Positions 1 to 7,154 of a stretch of DNA of 23,794 bases are shown one piece after another. Numbering within the stretch: position 1 is the stretch's first letter; the number at the start of each line of letters is the position of its first letter. The notes under the pieces were generated by a model. That model made no database searches. It had not been told where the DNA came from and worked only from the letters and a program-made list of their open reading frames with translations. Location: positions 1 through 23,794 of the forward strand of contig CAMPKG010000008.1 in NCBI GenBank assembly GCA_946887085.1, written 5' to 3'. The DNA comes from an uncultured Sphingobacteriales bacterium (GTDB lineage: Bacteria; Bacteroidota; Bacteroidia; Chitinophagales; Chitinophagaceae). A program made the translations under genes and the position numbers.

Positions 1-97
1 GTATTCAGGGGATATCTCGCTGCACTCGATATGACGACCTTGATTGACTTCATAGCTATTCATTCCACCACAAATATACAACAAAAATATGATATTG
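1..97. repeat. Dispersed palindromic repeat, family 2, copy 1 (cut by left edge)
   Basis: Positions 1-36 are the right arm of a palindromic repeat ending in CTCGATATGACG. Positions 37-97 are its right flank. Both match the copy at 2681-2843: the arm reads CTCGAGATGACG there, and the flank shares TTCATAG and CACAAATATAC/CTACAAATATAC-like blocks in the same order and spacing. The left arm lies outside the window. No open reading frame or transposase belongs to it, so it is a non-autonomous intergenic element of unknown role. Confidence 0.7.
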
Positions 98-140
98 TAA
101 GACCCAGTCCTACTCCCTGGCCAAAAGCCGCCATAAAGCT

Positions 141-165
141 TCCACAGCCGCTTCGCGGCTGCGGA
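141..165 (+). other. Hairpin in the leader of the DUF6766-type gene
   Basis: CAGCCGC (145-151), loop TTC and GCGGCTG (155-161) form a perfect 7-bp stem. It extends by TCC/GGA past one A-C mismatch to cover 141-165. No T-run follows, so it is not a standard intrinsic terminator. It lies 37 bases before the ATG at 203 and could be a leader structure or an mRNA-stabilising hairpin; its role is unknown. Confidence 0.45.
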
Positions 166-202
166 GTTCGCTAATGGTACAGTTTTTTGCACCTGGAGTT
201 AT

Positions 203-856
203 ATGAAATTCTTCAAAGACAACGGGCTATCCATAGCATTCTTCCTGCTCTTCCTCTTTTCCATTGTGGGACAGGCAATTACAGGTAGGCACGAGCACAA
301 CCAGGAAATGCTGGAAGAGGGCGGACAAGCCATCGGCATGGGCGCTTACCTCACCTCCGGGCATTTCCTGCAGGCTACGTTCGAGAACTGGGAGAGCGAA
401 TTCTTCCAGATGGCGCTGTTCGTGATACTCACTATGTTCCTCTACCAGAAAGGCTCCTCCGAAAGCAAGGACCCCGATAAGAAAGAAGACGTGGATCGCA
501 AGCCCAACCCGCGCCGCAAAGATGCCCCCTGGCCGGTGCGCAAAGGCGGCTTCGTGCTGGCCGTGTATCAGCGCTCCCTTTCTTACGCGCTCATCCTGCT
601 CTTTCTGCTGTCGTTCGGGTTGCACTGGTATGGTAGCCTTAAAGATCATAACGAGGAGCAGGTACTTAAGGGCCTGCCGCAGGAACCGGCCATGGAATAC
701 CTGGGCAGCAACCGTTTCTGGTTCGAGTCGTTCCAGAACTGGGAAAGCGAGTTCCTCTCCGTCCTCGCCATCGTAGTGCTCAGCATCTTCCTCCGCGAGA
801 AAGGCTCTCCCCAATCCAAACCTGTAGACGCACCGGATTCTGAGACAGGCGGGTAA
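203..856 (+). CDS. DUF6766-type membrane protein with two tandem halves
   Basis: A 217-residue integral membrane protein with about four hydrophobic segments (roughly residues 8-26, 68-82, 125-143 and 186-198). It is an internal duplication. Each half has a hydrophobic helix, a histidine/acid-rich loop, the motif F(E/Q)NWESEF (around residues 60-67 and 177-184), a second helix and an exit reading LYQKGS or LREKGS. A charged Lys/Asp/Arg linker at about 86-114 joins the halves. From memory this matches family DUF6766, whose function is not known. The start is the ATG at 203, with GGAG four bases upstream. The next gene follows after 24 bases, so the two may be cotranscribed. The reverse-strand frame over this gene is a shadow. 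Confidence 0.8.
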   Translation: MKFFKDNGLSIAFFLLFLFSIVGQAITGRHEHNQEMLEEGGQAIGMGAYLTSGHFLQATFENWESEFFQMALFVILTMFLYQKGSSESKDPDKKEDVDRKPNPRRKDAPWPVRKGGFVLAVYQRSLSYALILLFLLSFGLHWYGSLKDHNEEQVLKGLPQEPAMEYLGSNRFWFESFQNWESEFLSVLAIVVLSIFLREKGSPQSKPVDAPDSETGG

Positions 857-880
857 TGAGCAATTTGTTAACTTGTATGC

Positions 881-1411
881 ATGCTCCGCACCCTGTGCAT
901 ACTTCTGTGCATCATCACCCTCGGCAGCTGCAGCCGCATACGTGTACCTACGCGTGCCGATATAAAACCCGTTGCCAAATCGTCGCTGCACCTGCTCAAC
1001 GGTACCTGGTACAATACAGCAGATAGCGGTGCCTTCAACGGTGAACCTACGTTATGGCGGCAGCTAAGGCTTCGCCGCTACAAAAAACAGCCTTCGTCGG
1101 TGCTCACTGTTCAAATACAGGTTACCGGACCGCATACGTTGCAGGCCCGCCTTATGGATGGCGACAAACAGGTGAACAAAAAAACACTGCGCGGCAGGTT
1201 TAAGAAAGGTTATTTCTACCTTTGGCCGAAGAGCGCATTTTACGGGATGGTGTTTCTTGTATGGGTTTCGGAAGACCTGACCACCCGCCTTGCTACTGAT
1301 GGCCAAGGTCACCTTTTTGCCGATAGTGAATACGCTCATGGCGGTGGTATTTTCCTTTTTTCTGCCGGCACTTCCGATGATTGGAGTTGTGTGTATGATA
1401 AGAGGCAATAA
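881..1411 (+). CDS. Putative lipoprotein, unknown function
   Basis: A 176-residue protein with a lipoprotein signal peptide: a hydrophobic core followed by the lipobox LGSC, with Cys17 as the predicted lipidated residue. The mature part contains NGTWYNTADSG near residue 40, a basic stretch (RLRRYKK) and alternating polar/hydrophobic strands suggesting a beta-rich fold. I do not recognise the family. It starts 24 bases after the DUF6766-type gene and could share its transcript. A periplasm-facing or outer-membrane location is inferred from the lipobox only. Confidence 0.7.
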   Translation: MLRTLCILLCIITLGSCSRIRVPTRADIKPVAKSSLHLLNGTWYNTADSGAFNGEPTLWRQLRLRRYKKQPSSVLTVQIQVTGPHTLQARLMDGDKQVNKKTLRGRFKKGYFYLWPKSAFYGMVFLVWVSEDLTTRLATDGQGHLFADSEYAHGGGIFLFSAGTSDDWSCVYDKRQ

Positions 1412-1480
1412 ACAGGAGTACGCAGTGCGGAGTGCGTGTGCGCCTGTACCGCGCACTCACAACCCATCCGTCCCACCCAC

Positions 1481-1604
1481 CGTCATTGCGAAGGAGTATT
1501 TGCGAATGCAAATATGCATGAAGCAATCTCACGTACTGAGTGCAAAGCCCGCATAGTTACAGAGCCCACGTTAGCGTGAGATCGCTTCGTGCCTCGCGAT
1601 GACG
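1481..1604. repeat. Palindromic repeat, family 1, copy A
   Basis: A 124-base imperfect palindrome bounded by CGTCATTGCGA (1481-1491) and TCGCGATGACG (1594-1604). The inner arms are GAAGCAATCTCACGT (1520-1534) and ACGTTAGCGTGAGATCGCTTC. The element fills most of the gap between the lipoprotein gene and the PPOX-fold gene. A related copy lies at 2228-2345 and a right-arm remnant at 7753-7789. It encodes nothing and could fold into a long hairpin if transcribed. This kind of intergenic palindrome (CGTCATTGCGAGG...CTCGCGATGACG) is known to me as abundant in Bacteroidota genomes. Confidence 0.75.
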
Positions 1605-1668
1605 TTTTGTGACCAAGTAGAAGTAGTTATTAAGTTTTCCTAAACACATCCCTCCTTAACTTTACCCC

Positions 1669-2211
1669 ATGGGAAAGACCTACCCCGCCATAACCCCCGA
1701 GCTGCTTGCCTTCATCAAAAAGCAGAAACTGTTTTTCGTAGCCACCGCACCGCTCAGTGCCGATGGCCATATCAACCTCTCGCCCAAGGGGCTCGACTCC
1801 TTCCGCGTGCTCGACGAGCACACCGTTGCCTACCAGGACCTCACCGGCTCCGGTATCGAAACCATTGCACACCTGCAGGAAAACGGCCGCATCGTCATCA
1901 TGTTTTGCGCGCTCGACGGGCCGCCCAAAATAGTGCGCCTCCACGGCAGCGGCGAACCCGTTACCCCCTCGCACCCCGATTTCGCTACGCTGGCCGGCTA
2001 CTTCCCCACGCACCCCGGCACCCGCGCCTATATCCGAATCACCGTCGATAGGGTGAGCGATAGCTGCGGCTACTCCATACCGCTGTTCGAGTTCAAGGGC
2101 GACCGCGACGTGCTCGACAAATGGACCGCCGCTAAAGGCCCCGACGGCATGGTAGAATACCGCCAATTAAAGAATTCCCGCAGTATCGATGGCTTGACCG
2201 GCCTCGAATAG
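1669..2211 (+). CDS. Pyridoxamine 5'-phosphate oxidase-fold (FMN-binding split-barrel) protein
   Basis: A 180-residue protein of the PPOX-like split-barrel superfamily, typically FMN- or F420-binding reductases or oxidases whose substrate cannot be told from sequence. Visible landmarks are an N-terminal helix (ITPELLAFIKKQKLFFVAT), the strand-turn GHINLSPKGLDSFRV, VAYQDLTGSG in the flavin-phosphate region, GRIVIMFCALDGPPKIVRL and a late SCGYSIPLFEF. Length is typical of the family and there is no signal peptide, so it should be cytosolic. It is probably transcribed alone, since palindromic repeats lie on both sides. It is not the biosynthetic PdxH, whose motifs differ. Confidence 0.82.
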   Translation: MGKTYPAITPELLAFIKKQKLFFVATAPLSADGHINLSPKGLDSFRVLDEHTVAYQDLTGSGIETIAHLQENGRIVIMFCALDGPPKIVRLHGSGEPVTPSHPDFATLAGYFPTHPGTRAYIRITVDRVSDSCGYSIPLFEFKGDRDVLDKWTAAKGPDGMVEYRQLKNSRSIDGLTGLE

Positions 2212-2227
2212 AACTGCGAAGATGACC

Positions 2228-2345
2228 CGTCATTGCGAGGAGCGTAGGGCCTCGTGTGTAGGGCGACGAAGCAAGCATAGATGGCCTGAAAGGGTTGGAG
2301 TAAAAAGTTGTTGGGCGACCTAAGACTTACTGTTGCGCGATGACG
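2228..2345. repeat. Palindromic repeat, family 1, copy B
   Basis: Bounded by CGTCATTGCGAGGAGCG on the left and GCGCGATGACG on the right, with GACGAAGCAAGC inside the left half. The outer arms match copy A at 1481-1604; the interior has diverged. It starts 17 bases after the stop codon of the PPOX-fold gene. Confidence 0.65.
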
Positions 2346-2680
2346 GCGTTGGCACCGTTCAAGGTTCGGATGTCTACCACGTAGGTTGCCAATTGTTGTC
2401 GCTTTTGTCATAAATTTCAAGTGACAACCGGCTGCGAATTTGTTATAAACTGTTGTCCTAAAACAGTTGTTTTTTCCCGCTGTTGGCGGGACAGGCATTT
2501 TTTCAACCCCTCCGGTGTTGAGTTTACGAAATCCCGCCCATGCGGGAGTAGCCGCTACGGGACTGCGTTTCAGCCTGAAAATGTTACAAAAAGTTTGGCT
2601 TTTTGGACTATGGTTAATTGTTGAGAATGTTGACCGTTTTCGAATAATAAAAATACCACAATCATCCGCCCAATCAATGC

Positions 2681-2843
2681 CGTCATATCGAACGAAGGAA
2701 CGAAGTGAGATATCTCCTGAAGTAGAGAGATATAGCTGATCGCATGTTCTTGGGAGATCTCTCGTTGCACTCGAGATGACGGCCCTGATAGGTTTCATAG
2801 TGACTGTATTTTATCACTACAAATATACTACAATTTAATGTTG
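2681..2843. repeat. Dispersed palindromic repeat, family 2, copy 2, with conserved right flank
   Basis: The palindrome runs from CGTCATATCGAACGAAGG (2681) to CTCGAGATGACG (ending 2781), with inner arms GAGATATCTCC and GGGAGATCTCTCG. The flank 2782-2843 is shared with copy 1 at 37-97, so the mobile or duplicated unit is larger than the palindrome. Both copies have the same orientation, 2.7 kb apart. Confidence 0.7.
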
Positions 2844-2856
2844 TTTCAAATTCGGC

Positions 2857-3038
2857 ACTCCTCTGGCGCAGGAGTTAGCGCAGCGCCTCCTGTGTCTATG
2901 CAAAGCTGCCGGGTTCTTACCGGAATTCAATGAACGATAGCTGAATGCCCCCTGGTTTAGCTACATCAACCGAATACCTGTCAGAGACAGGGTGATATTG
3001 GAAGACACACGTCGCCCTCGTACTTCGGAAGACTCCGA
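2857..3038. other. Cluster of small hairpins beyond the 3' end of the reverse-transcriptase gene
   Basis: Three short perfect stems occur here: ACTCCT/AGGAGT (2857-2862 with 2870-2875), CCTGTC/GACAGG with a 3-base loop (2977-2991) and TCGGA/TCCGA (3025-3038). The last is 22 bases beyond the stop codon of the minus-strand gene. There are no long T-runs. The stretch could be a structured 3' untranslated region, a non-coding RNA or an eroded repeat; sequence alone does not decide. Confidence 0.3.
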
Positions 3039-3059
3039 TCCGAGTGATTACAGATATCA

Positions 3060-6000
3060 TCAAATGTCCTTGATTCTTTTTAATACGTTGTCCCTATTAA
3101 AGTCGGGAGGAGTGGGTTTAAAATTCTCATCGTCTTTTTGCAGTTCGTATTCTTTGTATTGATAACCTCGTAGTTCTTTTATTTTTAGTTCTCCGACCAC
3201 AATTGTAGAGTTACTACCCCCCTTTATTTGTAAAACATTTTTTCGTACCGTTGAAGAGGGCTGAACTACTCTAGAATCGCCGTAGTCTGAAGAATTTACT
3301 TGAATAAAATAGCAATGAACATCACGAACCCATGACCCCGCAATTTCCGAAAAGTAGTTTACATCTTTGTTATATTCTGAGGCGACAATGAAATCAACTT
3401 TTGATTTAAAAATACTTCTGTCCTGAATATCTGCTAATTCAAAGCAATTATAAACTGAGAAGTAGCATTTCTTCCAATGGAATAAATCATATCTCTTTGG
3501 GTGGCTTGGCACAGCCTCACGGGGGATTAGCAATCGATAACCTTTCAATTGCCTTTTTTCCTCGTGTGAATAGTGATTCTTTAGTCGAATTTTAATTAAG
3601 CATGTTGAGTAATTTTTCTTCTTAATAGGGAGGCATGTGACCATAAAATTGAACGCAAACCGATGCTTATTTACCCAATGTTCAAGTCCTCCTATGATGC
3701 CAATATTTCTACGTGACGATTGATAAGCTAACAGACTGATCCATTGGTATGGAATAGAAACCTCGGGGAGCACAAATAAATCACATCTTTCTTTTTCGAC
3801 TAGATTTATTAGCTTAAATAATTGTTGTCTCCGCTCTTTACTTGTGTTTGATTTCCCCAAATAGCTATTTTCGATGTTTGCCTTCTCTAGCTTAATATTA
3901 GCCAAGGCTATTTTTTTGTTTACCTTTATTTCATCCTCTTCATTTTTAACAGTAATGATAGCACTGTTTTCTTCATCGCTATTAATTTCAAAATATGATT
4001 TCTTTAATGCTGTAATTAGGTCTCTTCGGTCATCAATAGCAACCCGATGGTGTTTCCAATCGTAATTTATATGCCAGTACTTTTCAAAGGCGGAGTCAAG
4101 AATTTCGTCAAACATTTTTATGGTCTCGCTGTCGATGGACTGAGTGGAATGTATGCATTTGAAAATTTCTAGCAGATTAATCTCGTGAAAGTGCACGTAT
4201 CTTGGAGAAAGAAGCTGTAGTCTATCGTCAATTTCGAGGCTGCTCACATGTGTTTCACCTAGTCGATTCGAATCTGCCAAATATCCATTAGCCTTCAGAT
4301 CTTCGTCGGTGATTTTTAGCAGATTGTTGTTTTTCTCATTGGCAAGTAAATATCGCGTGTAATTTATTCCTGGTAGACCAACCCAAGAATGGCGGAACAT
4401 ATTCGCAGTACGTATCGTGTAAGCCAACTCTGTTAATTCAAGATACTTGTCTTTTAACGACATGTCAGTTTTCCACTTTGATGCAAACCTTGGATTAAAA
4501 GCCAACGGGGTGGCAATGGCGATGTCCAAATATATTTCGAGATTGTTTTTGATTCTACTGTTCACTTCATCAGAGTGAGTATTTTCGGAGTAGGTATCTG
4601 TTTTAATATTATTAATGGCAAATCGCGATTGACTATAAAATTTTGCAAGTGCCCAATATTGGTTGTTAATTATAAAGTATGTCGCTACCTTTTCCCATAA
4701 AGAATGAAATGACAGGCCGATAATACCCTTAAAAAAAGTGAGTATTTGTTTTGTTGTATTTTCATCAGGGGCTTCATCACTCATGCTTGTTGCAAATATT
4801 TTACCCGCTAGATATTTCGACGCACCATACTTGTCCTCACTAAACTCCTTGATACTTCTAAGTTTGTTGACGGAATCATTATAATGTAATGAAAATGCCT
4901 CTTCATCAAATTCAGTGTCAACTTTGTCTTCATCTGGAAGGTATCTAAATTCGCTTCGGTTTTTTTCAATGTTTTTTTTGAATTTATTAATAATGGCGGG
5001 GGACTCTTTATGGTCAAAGTTTTGCAAAACAACCTTACTACTTTGGACTACCAAATTGGGGAAGGAAGTTAGATGAAATCGTAATTTTTCAGCCTCTGCC
5101 AAATTTATTATGTAATCATCCTTTTTGAGATTTGATTCAGCGTATTTCGAAACCGTGACTTCCCCGGACACTGCATCCCCTGTTCTGAAATTACTAGACA
5201 GCTCTTCGATATTATCATAATCTAGCAGTTTCCGGTCCACAAAGTATTTGCTTAAAAAAACATTCACAGGTGAAACAGCATTGTGGTTAACGCTAACATT
5301 TGTCAGCACCATCAAAATATCATCAACATATCGTCCGTAATAAGCGGGGTTAAGAGTTTCTTTAAGATCACTATCAAATTTCCGTAGGTATAAATTTCCA
5401 AGTAATCCTGAGGAAAGTAAACCAATGGGCAGGATGGATTCTTGCTTGCTAAGAATTGGAATTTGTTTTATTGAAGCTATTTTTTCATTGTAAATGCCAT
5501 GTATTTGTTCCAAGAGAAAAAACAGCTTTTCAACTTTGTCATTGAGTTGATCATTTTTTATTTTTTTGTAAACTTCGTCTTTGATTTCCTCCAAATTGAG
5601 TTTAATTGAATAGAAATATTCCTTGATGTCAAGGCTGAGTATGACTAGGTCTTTCTTTTCCTTTAGCAATTGTTCTGCCTTTTCGATAGCATTATCCCGC
5701 CAATTTTGATACTGCAGAAAATATGGTTTGTAAATTCGCAAACCGCCCACTAAATTTCCCCCATCCTCCTCGTTGGTCAATTCCAATTTGTATGCATAAT
5801 TATCTTTGTCAATAGTAGGAGCAAGTAATTTTCCGGCATGTTTAAGCCACAACACTGCAATTATGTGAACTTCAATGCTAGCATCTATGTATACATTTAT
5901 TCGCTGTAATTGTAAGTTGGTTTCTTCCGTGCGATTTGATAATAGGGACGATGGTTGTTTGTGAAATGTTTTTGGAGTAATGCAATAGCTTATATGATCT

Positions 6001-6236
6001 TTAAAATAGGCTAACCAGTATTCTGAATTATGCGAATTAATGGCATTAGCAATGGAGTCCATTTTTGCCCATAACTTGTCGTTAAAACTATCACCGGCAC
6101 CACAAGCTTCTATCGATTTCTCAAACTCTGCAATTTTGCGACGAATGAAAAGGGAAGTGTTGTCGTAATAGAAATAGTGTTTTAGCTTTTTATATGCGGA
6201 GAATATATCGTCAGCTGTAAAGTCAGTTGTGTTCAT
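3060..6236 (-). CDS. Reverse transcriptase-nitrilase fusion, candidate UG1/DRT type 1 antiphage defence protein
   Basis: A 1058-residue fusion. Residues about 170-400 are a reverse-transcriptase domain: motif A LSLDIKEYFYSI (Asp203), a motif-B-like LPIGLLSSGLLGNLYL (about 269-284) and the catalytic YVDD (303-306). A long, probably helical linker follows (about 420-770). Residues about 775-1020 form a carbon-nitrogen hydrolase domain with all three catalytic residues: Glu825 in LPEVSIP, Lys886 in IRLKNHYSHEE and Cys931 in VYNCFELAD. An RT fused to a nitrilase is the known layout of UG1 (DRT type 1) and some other UG-class RTs, several of which protect against phages. The exact class is not decidable here. 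The start is the ATG at 6236; the frame stays open upstream only to a TTG. TGTATTTG at 6268-6261 (minus strand) is a possible -7 box. The gene is clearly AT-richer than its neighbours and sits alone among repeats, suggesting horizontal gain. There are no maturase or intron features. Confidence 0.88.
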   Translation of the reverse strand: MNTTDFTADDIFSAYKKLKHYFYYDNTSLFIRRKIAEFEKSIEACGAGDSFNDKLWAKMDSIANAINSHNSEYWLAYFKDHISYCITPKTFHKQPSSLLSNRTEETNLQLQRINVYIDASIEVHIIAVLWLKHAGKLLAPTIDKDNYAYKLELTNEEDGGNLVGGLRIYKPYFLQYQNWRDNAIEKAEQLLKEKKDLVILSLDIKEYFYSIKLNLEEIKDEVYKKIKNDQLNDKVEKLFFLLEQIHGIYNEKIASIKQIPILSKQESILPIGLLSSGLLGNLYLRKFDSDLKETLNPAYYGRYVDDILMVLTNVSVNHNAVSPVNVFLSKYFVDRKLLDYDNIEELSSNFRTGDAVSGEVTVSKYAESNLKKDDYIINLAEAEKLRFHLTSFPNLVVQSSKVVLQNFDHKESPAIINKFKKNIEKNRSEFRYLPDEDKVDTEFDEEAFSLHYNDSVNKLRSIKEFSEDKYGASKYLAGKIFATSMSDEAPDENTTKQILTFFKGIIGLSFHSLWEKVATYFIINNQYWALAKFYSQSRFAINNIKTDTYSENTHSDEVNSRIKNNLEIYLDIAIATPLAFNPRFASKWKTDMSLKDKYLELTELAYTIRTANMFRHSWVGLPGINYTRYLLANEKNNNLLKITDEDLKANGYLADSNRLGETHVSSLEIDDRLQLLSPRYVHFHEINLLEIFKCIHSTQSIDSETIKMFDEILDSAFEKYWHINYDWKHHRVAIDDRRDLITALKKSYFEINSDEENSAIITVKNEEDEIKVNKKIALANIKLEKANIENSYLGKSNTSKERRQQLFKLINLVEKERCDLFVLPEVSIPYQWISLLAYQSSRRNIGIIGGLEHWVNKHRFAFNFMVTCLPIKKKNYSTCLIKIRLKNHYSHEEKRQLKGYRLLIPREAVPSHPKRYDLFHWKKCYFSVYNCFELADIQDRSIFKSKVDFIVASEYNKDVNYFSEIAGSWVRDVHCYFIQVNSSDYGDSRVVQPSSTVRKNVLQIKGGSNSTIVVGELKIKELRGYQYKEYELQKDDENFKPTPPDFNRDNVLKRIKDI

Positions 6237-6322
6237 ATTAGCCAATTTAGACCTTTTAGGCAAATACAACTACGGTGTTTTCACGGTATTTTTCTGGTTA
6301 TTAAACCCTTATGAAAGAAATT

Positions 6323-6425
6323 CCGCCGCTGAAGTTTGCTACCCCGCACTTGCGGGACATGCGTAATAAGGATGCTCAATAGTTATCCCGCCGCTGAAGT
6401 GTGCGACGCAACGATGCTCAATAGT
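6323..6425. repeat. Direct duplication with hairpin upstream of the RT-nitrilase gene
   Basis: Two direct copies occur at 6323-6383 and 6388-6425. Both begin CCGCCGCTGAAGT(T/G)TGC and end GATGCTCAATAGT. Copy 1 carries about 23 extra bases, including CCCGCA-CT-TGCGGG (6343-6356). The pair lies 87-189 bases upstream of the RT start codon, where leader or non-coding RNAs of retron-like systems often sit. No function is demonstrated. Confidence 0.6.
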
Positions 6426-6518
6426 AAGATACAGCTAAGTAACCACCCCTGCACCCCCGCCACGATTTGATAATTATTTGTAGGTATGGCTCCTTAAAAC
6501 CAATGAACGGAAATAAGG

Positions 6519-6794
6519 CTACTCCTCCACCTCATCCACCTTCCCGTCCAGGTAAACCTTGCAGTTGAGCTTGGGGTCGAGGATGTAGGCGGTCACCATG
6601 GCATCGGCAATGCCGGTGCAGCTGAGCATCATGGTAGAGGGCAGGGCCTTCACGGCCTTCAGCCACATGCCGAGCATGAATTGCTTTGCAGGGCAGAGCT
6701 CCACATCGGTAATGATGAAGTATTTATATCCCTCGTTCAGTAAAGTCTGGTATGTGTCGCGGTCCAGCCTCGCTTGCTCTCTCACGGTATCCAA
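6519..6794 (-). CDS. Small hypothetical protein, no family recognised
   Basis: A 91-codon frame with neighbour-like codon use. It reads LDTVREQARLDRDTYQ, then a hydrophobic/beta stretch (YKYFIITDVELC), a central segment rich in Met, Leu and Ala (FMLGMWLKAVKALPSTMM) and an acidic tail (GKVDEVEE). There is no signal peptide. No ATG lies near the front: the first usable codons are TTG (6794) and a GTG three codons later, with an in-frame TAA 10-12 bases upstream of the TTG. It may be a complete TTG-started gene or the 3' remnant of a longer one. Its stop lies about 280 bases upstream of the RT gene on the same strand, across the duplicated repeat, so cotranscription is possible but unsupported. 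Confidence 0.5.
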   Translation of the reverse strand: MDTVREQARLDRDTYQTLLNEGYKYFIITDVELCPAKQFMLGMWLKAVKALPSTMMLSCTGIADAMVTAYILDPKLNCKVYLDGKVDEVEE

Positions 6795-7154
6795 CGCCTG
6801 CGGTTATAAAGATGTTTAATTATCAAGGTGATGCGAAGCGAAGTTAATATGTTTTGCGTTTTTAGTCAACTAAAGTTTTAAGATGGCTTTAATGCCGGTA
6901 AAGCGGCTGTGCGCCGCTGCTGGCGCGGATTTTGTGCATTTTAGCCGTTACTCAGAGTACGACCATAGCATCAAAGTAAAGGGGGCTCCAAAACAGTTCC
7001 CTTTATTGTTTACAGTACCAGCCGGCCGGTTATGATCTTCAAAATAAAAGCCGCTTCGGGCTTAAATAAGCCTACCTTTAGCCAATTCAGCACAAAGCCC
7101 GGGAAACTGAGCGATGAGAACGGTTGAGGAGCAGCAGGATTAAATCTCAGTTTT
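6795..7154. other. 360-base region without a recognised gene
   Basis: It contains AAAGCCGCTTCGGGCTT (7047-7063, a short GC hairpin) and a possible 31-codon frame from ATG 7032 to TGA 7127 (MIFKIKAASGLNKPTFSQ and on), which I cannot support as a gene. The left part has TTTTAGTC/GACTAA-like AT-rich DNA. No tRNA, promoter with both boxes, or repeat shared with the rest of the window was seen. Confidence 0.4.

Larger units (their letters stand above)
2212..3059. other. 848-base gene-free, repeat- and hairpin-rich region
   Basis: No convincing gene is present; the frames open here run through repeats and lack domain motifs. In order it holds a family-1 palindrome (2228-2345), AACTGTT/AACAGTT (2448-2468), two CCCGC...GCGGG hairpins (2476-2490 and 2533-2546), CAAAAAG/CTTTTTG near 2587-2605, a family-2 palindrome with flank (2681-2843), and a hairpin-rich stretch up to the end of the reverse-transcriptase gene. 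Confidence 0.6.

Noticed and set aside
227..991. 254-codon reverse-strand frame over the DUF6766-type gene
   Set aside because: It is a shadow: the opposite strand has a clear duplicated membrane protein, while this frame has no recognisable motif.
2070..2798. 242-codon reverse-strand frame after the PPOX-fold gene
   Set aside because: It runs through two palindromic repeats and the end of another gene, and its translation is low in recognisable structure.
3060..6236. Group II intron or retron
   Set aside because: No maturase or endonuclease domain, no intron domain V-like hairpin recognised, and the protein is far longer than retron RTs and carries a nitrilase domain.
7032..7127. 31-codon frame starting at ATG 7032
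   Set aside because: Too short and without supporting context; it could be chance.
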